DNA of 64,000 nucleotides from assembly GCF_018131105.1 (NCBI RefSeq), contig NZ_JAFCJI010000001.1:2790001-2854000 (forward strand). The letters are read 5' to 3'. Origin of the DNA: Bradyrhizobium manausense (GTDB lineage: Bacteria; Pseudomonadota; Alphaproteobacteria; Rhizobiales; Xanthobacteraceae). The notes beneath the pieces are model-generated. The model was not told the DNA's origin. It was given only the letters and a program-made list of their open reading frames with translations, and made no database searches. A program made the translations under genes and the position numbers. How positions within the stretch are numbered: the stretch's first letter is position 1; each line of letters starts with the position of its first letter. This document shows, piece after piece, positions 46,311 through 57,209 of this stretch.

Positions 46311-47385
46311 TGTTGATGGTCTCGACAATACCGCGCTAGATCGGATTGTGCTGCGCCAAGACCAGCAGCAGGAACGGAGCCGGGCTGGATTTCGCCACGA
46401 ACTGATGTCGGAGTTCGGCCTCCACGCGTTGCGGAAAAACTGGATTTTGAAAGGGATCATCGCGAAGGGGGAGACGACCGCTTGGGTCGGCAAGCCCGGG
46501 TCGCTGAAATCGGCCCTCATGGCGGACCTCTGCCTTGCGGTGGCCGGCGGGAAGGATTGGCGCGGCAATCGCAGCAAGGCGGCCTGTGGCGTTGTCTACT
46601 TCGCGCTCGAGCGGGTGGATCTCGTCCGGCGCAGGCTTCGGGCCGGCTGGCCCCCAACCGAGAGCGATCCGCCGGTGGCCGTCGTGCCTGAAACCATGAA
46701 CCTCATGGATGTCCGTACGGTCGGCAAGGTGATCGCCATCATCAAGGACGTCAACGAACGTATCCAGCCGTACCAGGTGGGCCTGATCGTGATCGACACC
46801 TTCGCCAAGGCCATCGCAGCCGGTGGTGGCGACGAAAACTCCGCCAAGGATCAGGGCGTCTGCTTTGCCAACCTTGCACGCATCAAGAATGCCACGGGGG
46901 TCCATGTCGCGATTGTGGGTCACACCGGCAAGGACGAAGCGCGGGGCATGCGCGGCTCCAATGCTAGCTATGGTGACGTGGACGTCATGGTGGAAATATC
47001 GGGCGAGCAGGTGAAGACCGCGACCGTAACCAAAGCTAACGATCGGCCCGAGGGCCCTCTGCTCTCCTTCCGGTCGGAAACCATCGAGCTCGGCGTTGAT
47101 GAAGATGGCGACCCTGTGACGGTTAACATCGTGAGCCAGAAAACCGTCGAAATCGGGTCTGGCGGTTCAGATTCGGTTCGGCTGACGCCCAATCAGCAGA
47201 CCTTCTACCGCATCCTGTACGACGCCAGCGATCGAGGCCTGACCCTTGAGGAATGGAATGAGCAGGCGCGACAGGCCGGATTAGGCGAACGGCGCAGGGC
47301 CGATTTGCTGGACCTGCGGAAGGCATTGCGCGATAAGCAGCTCGTCCGAGAAAGCGGCGGCCGGTGGCGCGTGGACCATACCTGA
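46297..47385 (+). CDS. RepA-like AAA ATPase (AAA_25 helicase family)
   Basis: The 362-residue P-loop protein has Walker A GKPGSLKS (65-72), Walker B LIVIDTFAKA (about 157-166), and the HTGKDEARGMRGSNASYG stretch. That stretch is typical of the RSF1010 RepA/DnaB-like hexameric helicases encoded by plasmids and integrative elements. The C-terminal third is a likely winged helix (SLTLEEWNEQARQAGLGERRR). It may unwind the element's origin or serve in replication of the excised island. It is coupled to the upstream gene by a 14-bp overlap. Confidence 0.85.
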   Translation: MNTVDVDGLDNTALDRIVLRQDQQQERSRAGFRHELMSEFGLHALRKNWILKGIIAKGETTAWVGKPGSLKSALMADLCLAVAGGKDWRGNRSKAACGVVYFALERVDLVRRRLRAGWPPTESDPPVAVVPETMNLMDVRTVGKVIAIIKDVNERIQPYQVGLIVIDTFAKAIAAGGGDENSAKDQGVCFANLARIKNATGVHVAIVGHTGKDEARGMRGSNASYGDVDVMVEISGEQVKTATVTKANDRPEGPLLSFRSETIELGVDEDGDPVTVNIVSQKTVEIGSGGSDSVRLTPNQQTFYRILYDASDRGLTLEEWNEQARQAGLGERRRADLLDLRKALRDKQLVRESGGRWRVDHT

Positions 47386-47486
47386 CGCAGCGGCACGGAA
47401 CGTTACGTTCGGTTCGTTTTCTCCATAGGGCCGTATCCGAACGTAACGTGTCATTGTTCGCGGCTATTCGCGACAGGGGTCTGGTG

Positions 47487-47810
47487 ATGACCAACAAAGC
47501 ACGGCGTGGCCGACCGACCAATTACAGCCCGGAAATCGGGAACGTCGTGTATCGCTTGATGTCTCAGGGCCTCTCCCTCACCGCCGCGGCCGGCGCAATG
47601 GATATCGCCCGCGCAACCGTTCACAACTGGATGAAGCGATACCCGGAATTTTTGGACTCTGTAGAGAGAGGCCAGGCCGCCCGCGTCTATAAGCTCGAAA
47701 CCGATATGCTCAGCGCAAATGAAGCCCATATCATCCATGCGCGCCGTTTTGCCCTGATAAACGCTGCGCCCGCGGAATGGCGTCGGAATGGGTCGGGGAG
47801 CGCAGGGTGA
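47487..47810 (+). CDS. Small terminase-like helix-turn-helix protein
   Basis: The 107 residues from ATG 47487 (AGGGG upstream) have a clear helix-turn-helix: LMSQGLSLTAAAGAMDIARATVHNWMKRYPEF, then ERGQAARVYKLETDML. The arrangement resembles the small subunit of a phage terminase, or a transposase-type HTH. A longer frame extends upstream but lacks a ribosome site. The order integrase, AlpA, RepA, TerS-like resembles a phage-satellite module, but no other packaging gene is present. Confidence 0.65.
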   Translation: MTNKARRGRPTNYSPEIGNVVYRLMSQGLSLTAAAGAMDIARATVHNWMKRYPEFLDSVERGQAARVYKLETDMLSANEAHIIHARRFALINAAPAEWRRNGSGSAG

Positions 47811-48276
47811 CCGTCGCGCCTCACAACCGCGGTCGTATGGCGGCAGCGTAACCAGCCTGCACGGCCATGTTTGCGCTGTGTCCTACAGATCGAGGAGCAC
47901 GGAGTGGCGTTCTCACCCAATAGTCTCTTCAAAGGATCGCTGGCGACGCGGCAAAGCCTTGATCACCTCGTTGCAGCGAAATATCGTGCTTACACGCCCT
48001 TGGCCGGGTAGTTCCGCTCCGTAAGGACGGATGGCGCGGGAATTGGCCCCGGTAAGCATTAACACCCGGTCAGGGGCGTCTCTCGCGGACGACGCGTGGA
48101 GCTTTCACTGTTCTTGAGGGCCCAAAGCCTCGCTCGGCATGGCAGCTTTGCCGCTTGAGCCCGGTTCGCACTCCAGCAGACGCTCGGACGAGATGGTCCT
48201 ATTTGTACCTCATTCAAACAGTGGTTACGCGTAACCAGACGATAAGCCTCGGCCGCGTCAAGCAAGAGCATTGTGA
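47811..48276. other. Intergenic interval in the island, no confident gene
   Basis: It contains no convincing long coding frame. A 35-residue frame (GTG 47904 to stop 48011) has a fair GAGGAG ribosome site 5 bp upstream and could be real, but nothing supports it further. A perfect 16-bp palindrome TGGTTACGCGTAACCA sits at 48222-48237. The base composition is lower in GC than the catabolic regions. Confidence 0.5.
48222..48237. promoter_or_regulatory. Perfect 16-bp palindrome, possible operator
   Basis: TGGTTACGCGTAACCA is its own complement and lies 40 bp upstream of the 48277 ATG. Related half-sites (TGGTTACGCG) recur in the 45906-46310 gene. It could be an operator for an island regulator. 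Confidence 0.4.
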
Positions 48277-48804
48277 ATGAAACTTCCGAACCCCTGCCCT
48301 TTTGAAAGGACCTCACCAAAACAAGGCTTTGGGATCGAACCACATCGCTTCGACTGTTGCCGGGTGCAATCGGACTTTCTCAGGGACGAACCGCCGATAT
48401 GTCGGTTTCGAGAGACGAACTCCGAGGCTTATCGATTCCTCTGGACGAGTAGCTTCAATGGAGCTGCGTTTGTTCATATCGAGCGGCGAGGCGGCTTGGT
48501 TGAACTACGTTCCCGTGTTCTGGGCCGCTCACGCTTGTACCGTGAGGAGCCTGTTGTCTCAGGAACGCTGTCGCCAGACGGCTGGGAGAAGCTGCAGAGC
48601 GCTCTGACGATCTCGGGCTTTTGGGCACTTGATCCCACTGACGAGAGAATCGGACTTGACGGTACGCAATGGTTGATCGAAGGCCGGCGTGGCGACACGT
48701 ACCATAGGGTGGACCATTGGTCTCCACGCGGAGCCGTTTATGACCTTGGTCGCTTAATCTTCGCTTTAGCCGAGCCGACGCTCGCGGGCATTAAATTGTA
48801 CTGA
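48277..48804 (+). CDS. Hypothetical island protein, 175 residues
   Basis: The last 130 residues form a recognisable but unnamed family: repeated aromatic pattern LDGTQWLIEGRRGDTYHRVDHWSPRG with a WEKL...FWALD core and short C-terminus. The first 45 residues look less conserved, so the true start might be internal. It has no signal peptide. It faces the convergent DUF499-type gene (stop 48930), 125 bp away. Function unknown; the family appears in many proteobacterial accessory loci. Confidence 0.55.
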   Translation: MKLPNPCPFERTSPKQGFGIEPHRFDCCRVQSDFLRDEPPICRFRETNSEAYRFLWTSSFNGAAFVHIERRGGLVELRSRVLGRSRLYREEPVVSGTLSPDGWEKLQSALTISGFWALDPTDERIGLDGTQWLIEGRRGDTYHRVDHWSPRGAVYDLGRLIFALAEPTLAGIKLY

Positions 48805-48929
48805 TTACAGCTCGCATTGGGCCCTGAACAAAATGGGCCAGCGGGTGGCTAGACAAACGGGTAACTGATGTCTCCCGTTGACACTCTTGGCTAGGCGCTG
48901 CTGCAGTAGGCTATTCTCGGTCCCTTGGG

Positions 48930-51900
48930 CTACTCCGTTTCGAAACCCTGATTATCGAATTTCAGGGTACGACTGTTCTCGATGACAGTGCGCACAAGCT
49001 GATCCGAGGCTCCGTTGGGGAGCTTGGCCTCGATCTCGATGGTTACAGTGACATCCGCCCCCATCTGTCCGGCGAGATGAGCGATCACCTCGTCAGCGAT
49101 GCGGCTAGCATCACGCCCAACGCGAGTCGAATCCAACCGCACCGATCCATGAAAACGCCGAAGCTGCGGAGCGGCTGCCGGCGTAGGAATTGTTCCGCCC
49201 GGACCGGGACGAGGATCCGCTCCTCCACCGCTCGGGCCGGGAGTGGGACCCGGACCAGCCGGTGACGGCGTCTCAGCGTCCAATTGCTTGCTGGCTACGT
49301 CAGGCTTGATGAGGAAACCCGGACTGTCGGCCGAGATGTTGAGGCCGCGGCCACCGTTCAATCCGCGATAGCGAGACGCCGCCTCATCGTAGCTCTCTGC
49401 ATAGCCGAACGTATCAGCACGCCAAGTCAGCAGCGCCAGCCCGTCCCGGATGGCCTGCACCAGAACCTCAGGACCAGCAAGACGAGGCAGATAGAGGTAG
49501 CGCGCGAAATCATCGATGAGCTGTTTCACAGCGACATGGTCGCCGCGCCACAACGGAACGTCATCGAGATGCTTGCGTAGAATTGTCGAGCCGAGGCTTG
49601 CGATCAGCAGCTCATCGCTGCGCAGCTTCTTGCTCGCCCTGACCGCTAATGCATCGCTGCCGGTGAGCCGGGAAGCCTGCCAAACGACCGACGCCTGCGG
49701 CGTCAATTGCTCTGGGACAAGGATCCATTGATAGGTTTCAGGCAGACGCGCCGTCACCGCGCCGTCGGCGGCCTGCTTCTGGGTTTCGGCCTGTCTTCTT
49801 TGGTGCTCATCGAGGTTTAGCTCTTTCACCTCGTCAACGATCGAAGACCAAGCCAGATACCTGCGCAGGGCCTCGTCGAGATCCTGTAGCCGCACTTTAT
49901 CGGCGGCAAGAAAGACCAGCGTGTTCTGATAAAGCCGCGGCGCGTTGCCTCGCGACTCGATAATCGCCTTCGCCGCGATCTCGGCAGCATTGCCGCTCTC
50001 CTTGGTGTAGCCGTGTTCGGCCGGCAGAACCACAAGGCGCGCATCGTAATCGTCGGGCACGTCCGCGCCAGACCGGGGCATTGGATGGATGCGAGAGAAA
50101 TCGCCGGTGCGCTTGAGGTCAGTGCGTAGCCGCGCCTCTATCTCCTCGGCGACCTTATCCGGGTCGCGCTTGAGCTGCTCGGCGCGGTCCTCCGCAAGCT
50201 TCGTCACTGTCGGCTGGGTGGCGTACCAAGCGCGCGGTCCATCCTGATAGAGATAGGTGGCGGTCGAAGCGAGCCGGCGCAGCGCATCGCCGAAAACAGC
50301 GGGGGTCTCGCCCGGCATTACGCAGCCGAGCTTGACGCGCCGATCCTCGAGCGCACGATGAGCGGCCGCTGTTGTCGGAGCCGAACCCAGATAGATCGTG
50401 CGCGCCACGCGCCGCGTCGCCGACAGCTTGCCGAGGTTAGGCACTTCGCCATCGATCCGCAGCGGGAGCGAATTGGGGCCGTCGACATCCTTTTCGATGA
50501 TCGGCACCCAGTTGTCCGAGAGGTAGCGCGTCAGCTCAAACTGCACGCGGGGATCGTCGATCGGGATCGTCGACGGGAGGATAAGCGGGCTACGGTCGCC
50601 CTTCTCCCATAGGCTATGGATCACCGCTGCCATCAAGCGCAGCACGCCGCGCGTGCGCTGGAATTTCACAAGCGTCGACCAGTCAGTGTAAAGCCGGTCG
50701 AAAATCTCCGGGTGGATTGGATAAGCGGCCTGGATGCGCCGTTCGTAGTCGCCGGCCCGGCACTCCGGCGGGAACTCCGCCGCTTGCGCTTGATAGAGAT
50801 CGGCGAAGGCCCTGGCAGTCAGATCGCGCTGCTTGAACATATCGCCCGCGATCGGCTCGAAGAGCCGACGCCGCACAATCTCAAAGCCTTCTTCCGCAGT
50901 CGCGGGCCGCCACGATGACTCGACACGTCCGACGACGTTGCGCAGGCGGTCGAGCGCCTCGCGGCCGCGAATGCCGCCGACCTCCACGTCGTCGGCTTGC
51001 GTGTTTGGCGAGCCAGCCGTGTCGGATGCCGGCAGAGAGACGACCAACAAGCAGTTCCTGGCGAGCTTTGCCGATTCGGTTAACGCCTGCGCAAAGGTGA
51101 ACTGCGTCTCGAAACCGCCAGCCGGAAGATCGCTTTGGTCATGGAGCTGGCGCGCGTAGGCCACCCATTCGTCCACCAGCACGAGGCACGGCCCGTATTC
51201 AACGAACAGCTCCCGCAGCACGTCACCAGGGCTGGTCGCCTTCTCATCGTCCTTCGCGATGCGTGCAAAAGCTTTGGCGCCGCCGAGCTGATAGGCCAGC
51301 TCGCCCCATAGTGTCCGCACCACCGTGCCATCCGGCTTGGTGACGGGGTTGCCGGGCGAGATCTTGTTGCCAACAAGCACGACGCGCCGGGCCTTGGCAA
51401 GCGATTGCACACCCGCCTCGGCGAGCACCGCGTCGATCCCGGCAAGTTCACCAGGCGCCGCACCACTGAAGAGATGGTAGAGCGCCAGCATTGAGTGGGT
51501 TTTGCCGCCGCCGAAATTGGTCTGGAGCTGCACAACCGGATCGCCGCCCTCGCCGGACAGGCGCTGCACGCCGCCGACCAGAAGCTGTTTCAGACTCTCC
51601 GTCAGGAAGGTGCGGCGGAAGAACTCAGCCGGCTTGCGATATTCGTCACTCCCTTCGCCGAGATGCACCTGCCATAGGTCAGCAGCGAACTCAGCCTGCT
51701 GATAGCGGCCGCTGGCGACGTCGGCATGGGGCGTCACGACGTCTCGCCAGGGCTTCAGGTTGCCTGCCGCCGCGGGTTCAATCAGCGAGCCACCGGCCTT
51801 ACGCTTTTCGCCACGCACCTGCTCGTCGAAGATGAGCCGGCGCAGCTCCATCTTCATCTTCCCGACCTCGTCGGCTTGGGGCGCTGAGACCGCCGCGAGC

Positions 51901-52256
51901 AATCGTCCCATTGAATCGAGCGCCCGGTCCGCATCGTCACTGGAGAACGGATTCTGGTGCGCCCATTTGTTGCGGACATTCCGCAACTCGCTCACCAAGC
52001 TGCGCTCGGCGAAACCCAGCGTGCGCTTGAATACGTCATTCCAGGTTTCCCACATCAACTTCAGCAGGCCAGCGACATCCCACTGCGGGATGGGCTTGTT
52101 GCCCAGCATCGGGTCTTCCGCGAAGCGCCGCACCGCATCCATCCGCACGGTTCCCGTCTTCACGGCGGATTGCACCTCACGCTCCACGAACGGGGCGAGG
52201 CCCGCTCGAAGGAGGTCCATCGCTTTGCCGACACGCTCCTGATTGGTCATGGCCAT
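48930..52256 (-). CDS. Swt1-HEPN/DUF499 AAA-type ATPase of a defence operon
   Basis: The 1108-residue protein joins an N-terminal Swt1-like HEPN domain (about 1-120) to a DUF499 ATPase. The HEPN keeps the catalytic RX4H motif: Arg95 and His100 in RNKWAH. Walker A is FGGGKT (248-253) and Walker B VLVDE (359-363). A Pro/Gly-rich linker (about 1000-1040) and a compact C-terminal domain follow. DUF499/COG1483 proteins occur with DUF1156 methylases and SNF2 helicases in predicted defence operons. It follows the methylase stop by 3 bp. HEPN domains are often RNases, so it could be a toxic effector gated by the ATPase. Confidence 0.9.
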   Translation of the reverse strand: MAMTNQERVGKAMDLLRAGLAPFVEREVQSAVKTGTVRMDAVRRFAEDPMLGNKPIPQWDVAGLLKLMWETWNDVFKRTLGFAERSLVSELRNVRNKWAHQNPFSSDDADRALDSMGRLLAAVSAPQADEVGKMKMELRRLIFDEQVRGEKRKAGGSLIEPAAAGNLKPWRDVVTPHADVASGRYQQAEFAADLWQVHLGEGSDEYRKPAEFFRRTFLTESLKQLLVGGVQRLSGEGGDPVVQLQTNFGGGKTHSMLALYHLFSGAAPGELAGIDAVLAEAGVQSLAKARRVVLVGNKISPGNPVTKPDGTVVRTLWGELAYQLGGAKAFARIAKDDEKATSPGDVLRELFVEYGPCLVLVDEWVAYARQLHDQSDLPAGGFETQFTFAQALTESAKLARNCLLVVSLPASDTAGSPNTQADDVEVGGIRGREALDRLRNVVGRVESSWRPATAEEGFEIVRRRLFEPIAGDMFKQRDLTARAFADLYQAQAAEFPPECRAGDYERRIQAAYPIHPEIFDRLYTDWSTLVKFQRTRGVLRLMAAVIHSLWEKGDRSPLILPSTIPIDDPRVQFELTRYLSDNWVPIIEKDVDGPNSLPLRIDGEVPNLGKLSATRRVARTIYLGSAPTTAAAHRALEDRRVKLGCVMPGETPAVFGDALRRLASTATYLYQDGPRAWYATQPTVTKLAEDRAEQLKRDPDKVAEEIEARLRTDLKRTGDFSRIHPMPRSGADVPDDYDARLVVLPAEHGYTKESGNAAEIAAKAIIESRGNAPRLYQNTLVFLAADKVRLQDLDEALRRYLAWSSIVDEVKELNLDEHQRRQAETQKQAADGAVTARLPETYQWILVPEQLTPQASVVWQASRLTGSDALAVRASKKLRSDELLIASLGSTILRKHLDDVPLWRGDHVAVKQLIDDFARYLYLPRLAGPEVLVQAIRDGLALLTWRADTFGYAESYDEAASRYRGLNGGRGLNISADSPGFLIKPDVASKQLDAETPSPAGPGPTPGPSGGGADPRPGPGGTIPTPAAAPQLRRFHGSVRLDSTRVGRDASRIADEVIAHLAGQMGADVTVTIEIEAKLPNGASDQLVRTVIENSRTLKFDNQGFETE

Positions 52257-52259
52257 GGA

Positions 52260-55196
52260 TCAGCGCTCCCCCACCTTGAAAAGGTCTGGTTCCACTGCCG
52301 GCGACTTGGTCCCCTCTTGAGCCAGGCGGACGATCTCGGGCCAGCTCTGAACCAAGCCGTTGTAGCTGAGCGCCTCAGTAGCGCGCTTCTTGCGCTCGCA
52401 GATCGTATAGAGCCGGTAGGCAAGCTCCCGCGCTGTCTCTGCGCGGGCGCCAAGCTTAGCGACCAACTCGGCTGCTGCCCTCTCGCCGCCACTACCAAGT
52501 ACACGGATGAGATGATGCACCAGTTCCCAGGAGGTCAGGCGCGGGTCGGTCGCCGGATCCCAGTTGGCGGGCAATTCGTCCGGCCTCAGCAGCCGTACCT
52601 TGCCGCGCCGTGAGTCGAGGATGCCCGACGTGGCGAGACCGCCGACGGACGTGTTCTTTGCCTTGCTGAGCGTCTCGGCGACCCCGTATTCACCGTCGTT
52701 GAAGCCGACCTGCTCAAACCAGGCCAGCGCCCAACGGCTGTCGGCGTCGAAGTCCCCTTCCTGGTCGGCCAAGACCTCATCAAGCGTCTCGTTGACCAAC
52801 GCGAGCGCCTCACGCACGGAAACAGATCTGCCTTCAGCGTCGAGCACTTTGGTATAGCGGGTATAGACAGCCATGCCGGGTCCGATTGCCGCCTGAGCGA
52901 GGTCAACGGGTGCGATGTTGCCCGCTTGGAGATGGCGCAGCGCCGCAGGCAACTCCGCTTTTAGGGCCGCAACGAACTCCCGGCGCGTGGCGGATGGTGC
53001 AGCGGCATCCCGTGGACGGCAGACAAGAACGATGCTCGAGGCCAACGCATTCGTCCCTGAACCAATCATGCGGCTGCTCAGCTCTGTGCGTATTGGCCAA
53101 GTGCCACTGATGCCAAACCCCGCTCGGATTACAGCGTCCAGGAAGGTCTCCCAGCCCGTGCTCGCCGTGCCCTCGGCGCTCTCGGTCTCCGATTGCTTGA
53201 AGGCATAGTAGATGGTGACGGGAAAGGCTGGATGAGCCTGTTCCGCGAGACGGTGCATCGCCTCGGTCATGCCGTCGAGGAAGAAGCTCTCTGCCTTTTC
53301 CTTTCCGCCATGCCGATACGGCGTGGCGACCAACTCCTCGGCCTTTGGCACCGCGAGCGTTGCGAAGAGATCGGGGAAAATTGGGCGTAACGATTGCCGG
53401 AGCCAAACGTAAAAGAAGTCCGATAGATCGGCGTACCCAATATTGTCATAGTAAGGCGGGTCACTGGAAACGACAGCATCCTTCGAGAATTCCTGGGATT
53501 GCGCGTCAGCTTGCTGAGCTTGCCCCTTACGTTGACTTGGCAATAAATACATCAGCGGTACACTAAGCGTCTTCAAAACAGTCTCGAGTCCACCGACAGA
53601 CTCGCTGAAGAAGTTCACTTCTGCATAGTCCCACGTCATAGGCAGCGCGTGACGTCCAAAGGTAACCCGAACTGTCGCGACACGGGCTGATCGGCCTGAC
53701 GCCGTGCGGTTTGAAGCAGGACCCGCATCCCACGTGCAAAGCGTCGATCCTTTGTCCGCCAACTTACTGACCAGGAAACCTAAATAGACGGCGACTGCAT
53801 CGCCATAGGCGGCAGCTCCACTCCCCCCATCGCGCAGAGCCTTATTGTCATCGGATAAGCCGGCGGAGAGTGCGTCACGACGAACTTCGTCGCGTGCCTC
53901 AGCGACAAGCTGGGAGAAAGTTGCCAGGGCTACTAGCTGGCGATCGGTAAAAAGATCGCCGTAGGTGGTAAGGCCGTAGAGAGGTGGCGAGAACCAACGA
54001 GGGTTCTTGGGCATCGGAACATCGGGTTTCCAATCTGGTTTTGCCGTCAAAGCCACCACCTCGTGCTCTGGCGTTGGCCCCAAATAAACCCTTCCGCGCT
54101 CGCCCTCAGCAACTATAGCCATAAGCCGCGCGCCCATTCGACCGGCGTTCGCTTCACTATAGATGTAGTCAGGCGCAATCGGCGACCCCGACATCACGCA
54201 GCGAAAATTCGCTCCGCGCGAAAGCTTCGTCCCACTTTTTGCCGCTTCTGCATCTTTCAGTTTACCAACCTTCACGGTGAACCGATAGGAGCTACCTTCA
54301 ATCACCGGCTCGACATAGGCTTCTTTGCCGGCCATCGGCGACAGAATGAAACTTGAAACGAGCGGCACCTCTACGTTCGAGAAGGCCGGGTTCGGGCTCT
54401 TCACCGTCCGCGCCCAGAGCCACGCCACGACGGTGAGTTTCTGGCCTACATACGACTTCAGATCTGGCCGCTCGATCGCCATTGCGGCGGTGATCTCGAC
54501 CTTCGGATAGAGACTACCAATGCGCTTTTCGGCTTCGTTGCGTATCCACTGGCCGTAGTAGCGCACGTCTTCAGCGAGCCCGTGAGCGCCGGTCGCATTC
54601 CATCGACCGCCCCGCCCCAATTCCGCTCTTGCCACCGGGTTTACGGGCGACATCCCGGCGAATTTCGGCGGGATCTCGATCATGGCCTTGTTGATCAACA
54701 CCGCCACCGGATTTAGATCGCTGGCGTAAGACTCCAGCCCCAGCCGTTGCGCCTCCAACGGCAAAGCGCCACCGCCGGCGAAAGGATCGTGAAAGGCGGG
54801 GAGCTTATGCCGGTCGAACAATTCGTGGGCACGCGGATCGTGGGCGTTGTCGGCGCAGGCGCGCCGCCAGCTCTGCCAGATTTCGTCCCGCGCCTTCTGA
54901 AGAATCGCGTCGTTGGTGGTGCTCTCCCACCTCACAAGTTCCTTGATGATTTCGAAGAGCCGATCACGCTCCTTCTCCTGCGCCTTCTCGGTCGGGAACA
55001 GGTCAGGAAAAGAGGAAGGATCGTCCACCATCTGCGCGAAGATCACGGCGCGCGCCGCCGCGAGCGGCCGTCTGGCCCACCACAGATGCAGCGTACTCGG
55101 ATGCCCGTGCCGTATAGACTTCTCACGAGCCGAGGCAGCGTTGATCGCATCCAGCGGCAACGCGACTTCGATAAGCTTTCGTCTGGTACGCGTCAT
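52260..55196 (-). CDS. DUF1156-type DNA adenine methylase
   Basis: The 978-residue protein has the gamma-group N6-adenine methylase motif I DPFAGGG at 137-143 and the catalytic DPPY at 579-582 (SSDPPYYDN). The start, [19 protein letters not shown]...[10 protein letters not shown], is the DUF1156 signature of COG1743. A long region between motif I and DPPY is unlike simple restriction methylases and probably contains a target-recognition insertion. It overlaps the PtuB-like gene by 4 bp (55193-55196). In Hma-type systems this protein is the predicted modification component. It should methylate host DNA at a specific site, though the target is not readable. Confidence 0.9.
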   Translation of the reverse strand: MTRTRRKLIEVALPLDAINAASAREKSIRHGHPSTLHLWWARRPLAAARAVIFAQMVDDPSSFPDLFPTEKAQEKERDRLFEIIKELVRWESTTNDAILQKARDEIWQSWRRACADNAHDPRAHELFDRHKLPAFHDPFAGGGALPLEAQRLGLESYASDLNPVAVLINKAMIEIPPKFAGMSPVNPVARAELGRGGRWNATGAHGLAEDVRYYGQWIRNEAEKRIGSLYPKVEITAAMAIERPDLKSYVGQKLTVVAWLWARTVKSPNPAFSNVEVPLVSSFILSPMAGKEAYVEPVIEGSSYRFTVKVGKLKDAEAAKSGTKLSRGANFRCVMSGSPIAPDYIYSEANAGRMGARLMAIVAEGERGRVYLGPTPEHEVVALTAKPDWKPDVPMPKNPRWFSPPLYGLTTYGDLFTDRQLVALATFSQLVAEARDEVRRDALSAGLSDDNKALRDGGSGAAAYGDAVAVYLGFLVSKLADKGSTLCTWDAGPASNRTASGRSARVATVRVTFGRHALPMTWDYAEVNFFSESVGGLETVLKTLSVPLMYLLPSQRKGQAQQADAQSQEFSKDAVVSSDPPYYDNIGYADLSDFFYVWLRQSLRPIFPDLFATLAVPKAEELVATPYRHGGKEKAESFFLDGMTEAMHRLAEQAHPAFPVTIYYAFKQSETESAEGTASTGWETFLDAVIRAGFGISGTWPIRTELSSRMIGSGTNALASSIVLVCRPRDAAAPSATRREFVAALKAELPAALRHLQAGNIAPVDLAQAAIGPGMAVYTRYTKVLDAEGRSVSVREALALVNETLDEVLADQEGDFDADSRWALAWFEQVGFNDGEYGVAETLSKAKNTSVGGLATSGILDSRRGKVRLLRPDELPANWDPATDPRLTSWELVHHLIRVLGSGGERAAAELVAKLGARAETARELAYRLYTICERKKRATEALSYNGLVQSWPEIVRLAQEGTKSPAVEPDLFKVGER

Positions 55197-55810
55197 GGTT
55201 CGAGTATCTGCTTGGAAAGAGAGTAGAATTGCTTCAGCCGGTCATTCGCATCTGCCTGCAGATATTCTTGCCGGAGCCAATCGACCAAATCCTGATCCGG
55301 TTGATCGCCCAGAGTATCAATCAAATTCCGCGCGTGCGCGCGTCTACGGTCAGTAAGGCGGGAGCAGTCCAAGCCTAAATAGGCGATCAGGTAAGAGGCT
55401 TTGCTTGGATCTTTGTCCGTAGATTGAACGCTTCCATCCAGGAGATAATCGAACAACTCCGCGGTTTCAGGGTCGTGTGGTGGTAGAAAGCGCGTCGCAT
55501 CCCAGGAACGACCCGACTTATTGTCCTTGTAATGGCCGCAGTGCTCGGTGTGCCCCCCGTTGCAGGAGATCGCGAGATTCGAATAGTCGTACGTCCGAGC
55601 CTGATTGCGACTGCGCGGTTCCATATGTTCGACATGCCCGTCGCCATCTTCGACCTCCGATTCGCAGTAGCAACAGAGACCTTTCTGCTCCTGCCGCAGG
55701 TTTTGGCGCAAATCGCCATGACACTGGGTCCGCATGAACGTGTACCAGTCTTGGCCATGAGGCTGGCCGGCAAGGCAAGCTGGCTCGGCAGAACGGATGA
55801 TCGTCTTCAT
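55193..55810 (-). CDS. ptuB: PtuB-like HNH endonuclease (Septu type)
   Basis: This 205-residue HNH protein of the TIGR02646/PtuB family has CCYC (46-49), His59, His62 (GHVEHMEP), Asn78 in YDYSNL and a second Cys/His cluster (Cys83, His87, His90, Cys91, His93). It is the nuclease partner of Septu PtuA and of retron Ec78-type PtuAB. Its start codon overlaps the stop of the PtuA-like gene (4 bp), and its stop overlaps the methylase start (4 bp). By hand count 55201-55260 is 50% GC versus 67% at 58501-58560 in the helicase, a hint of separate origin, though two lines are a tiny sample. Confidence 0.85.
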   Translation of the reverse strand: MKTIIRSAEPACLAGQPHGQDWYTFMRTQCHGDLRQNLRQEQKGLCCYCESEVEDGDGHVEHMEPRSRNQARTYDYSNLAISCNGGHTEHCGHYKDNKSGRSWDATRFLPPHDPETAELFDYLLDGSVQSTDKDPSKASYLIAYLGLDCSRLTDRRRAHARNLIDTLGDQPDQDLVDWLRQEYLQADANDRLKQFYSLSKQILEP

Positions 55811-57209
55811 TTTTTTCCCAGCGCCTCAATCTGCCGAACTCGCAGGTCGGCGCGACGTAGATCAGGATCGCTCTTCCCGAGCGCATCTTCCAATTCCGCT
55901 CGCAAGGCGCGAGCCTCGTCGCCGTCTTGCTTGCGCTCTTCGACTAAACGCAGATAGCGCTGCAATTTCTGGGTAGTATCGACACTCGGTGGCCGCGCGT
56001 GGGTTCCGAACACTTCAGCGAGAACCCTCGAGTTTTCGGCGCCGTATGTGCCGACATCGTCCGGCAGGCTTTCGAACTCGTGCTCCGAGGTGAGGAGGTG
56101 AATATGTTCTCGGCGCACCGTCGTCAGCACAGCGGGACTGTGCGTGGTGATGATGAGCTGCGTGTTGGGAAAGGCGGACCTGAGGCTGGGAATAACGGTC
56201 TGCTGCCATCGGGGATGCAAGTGCAATTCGATCTCGTCGATGAGGAGAATACCGGGCGCCTCAAGCGGGTTGGGCCAAGTCGGATTAGCTTGCACGAGCC
56301 GGCGCGCAAAATCGAGGAATAATGCCAGAAGATTGCGATAGCCATCGCTGAGCTGGCCCAGCTCCATGGCTTGATGCTCGCCATCCTGCGACCCGAGATC
56401 TACCATCAAGCGCGGCGGGTTGCCGTCGAAATAGACGCGCTCCACGCCGGCGATCGACTTCTTCAACACCTCTCGGACAGCGTGGAGATCAGGAAGTTCG
56501 GCTGCCTTCGCGGCTTTATTGCTTGCGCGCGCTCGCAGCTCCTCATTTTCACGCAGATAGAGCCACTGACACATCGAGGCGAAACTCTCGCCCGCATCCA
56601 TCGCGTTGACATACGCCTCGACTCTTCCTTGCGCACCTTTGAAAATTCCGCTGAGTTCCGGCATTCCGTTGATGCGACGGCGCGCGCGGTAATATGCAAC
56701 TGCAGGAAGAGGGATGAGCGCTTGCGGACCGCTCGTATTTATTTCCTGCCACACGGCGCGGAAATATCTGGCCAACTGAGACAGCTGCTCCGAAGTGCTG
56801 GATGCATAGCTGAAACTATTTGGTGGAGTGAAAACGATGTGTTGAGACCATTCCAACATCGGTGCGGAATCGTCTGGGATGAGTGTTCGCGCCGCAAACT
56901 CGCCGACGGCATAGAAGTCCGTCGCTTGTGCGCGAACTTGCACAAAGGGCTTCCTGCCAACAGATGGATCCGCAGCATTCCGGTCGATATAAATGTCGGT
57001 CGGCTTGAGGGTAGCATTTTGCTGCGTCCGCTGGCGTTGACCGCCGGCGCCGTTCGCCGCAACGATCTCATAGAGAGCGATAGCGATCGCGTCGAGGACG
57101 CTGCTCTTGCCGGCCCCATTCGCTCCCACGATGATATTGACGTCCGGTTGCAGAGCAATCGGCAGCGACTCAAAGCAACGGAAGTGCGTGATTTCGACCC
57201 GTGAAAGTT

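Noticed and set aside
47904..48011. 35-codon GTG-started frame with a GAGGAG site
   Set aside because: Too short and unsupported to call; mentioned only in the intergenic entry.
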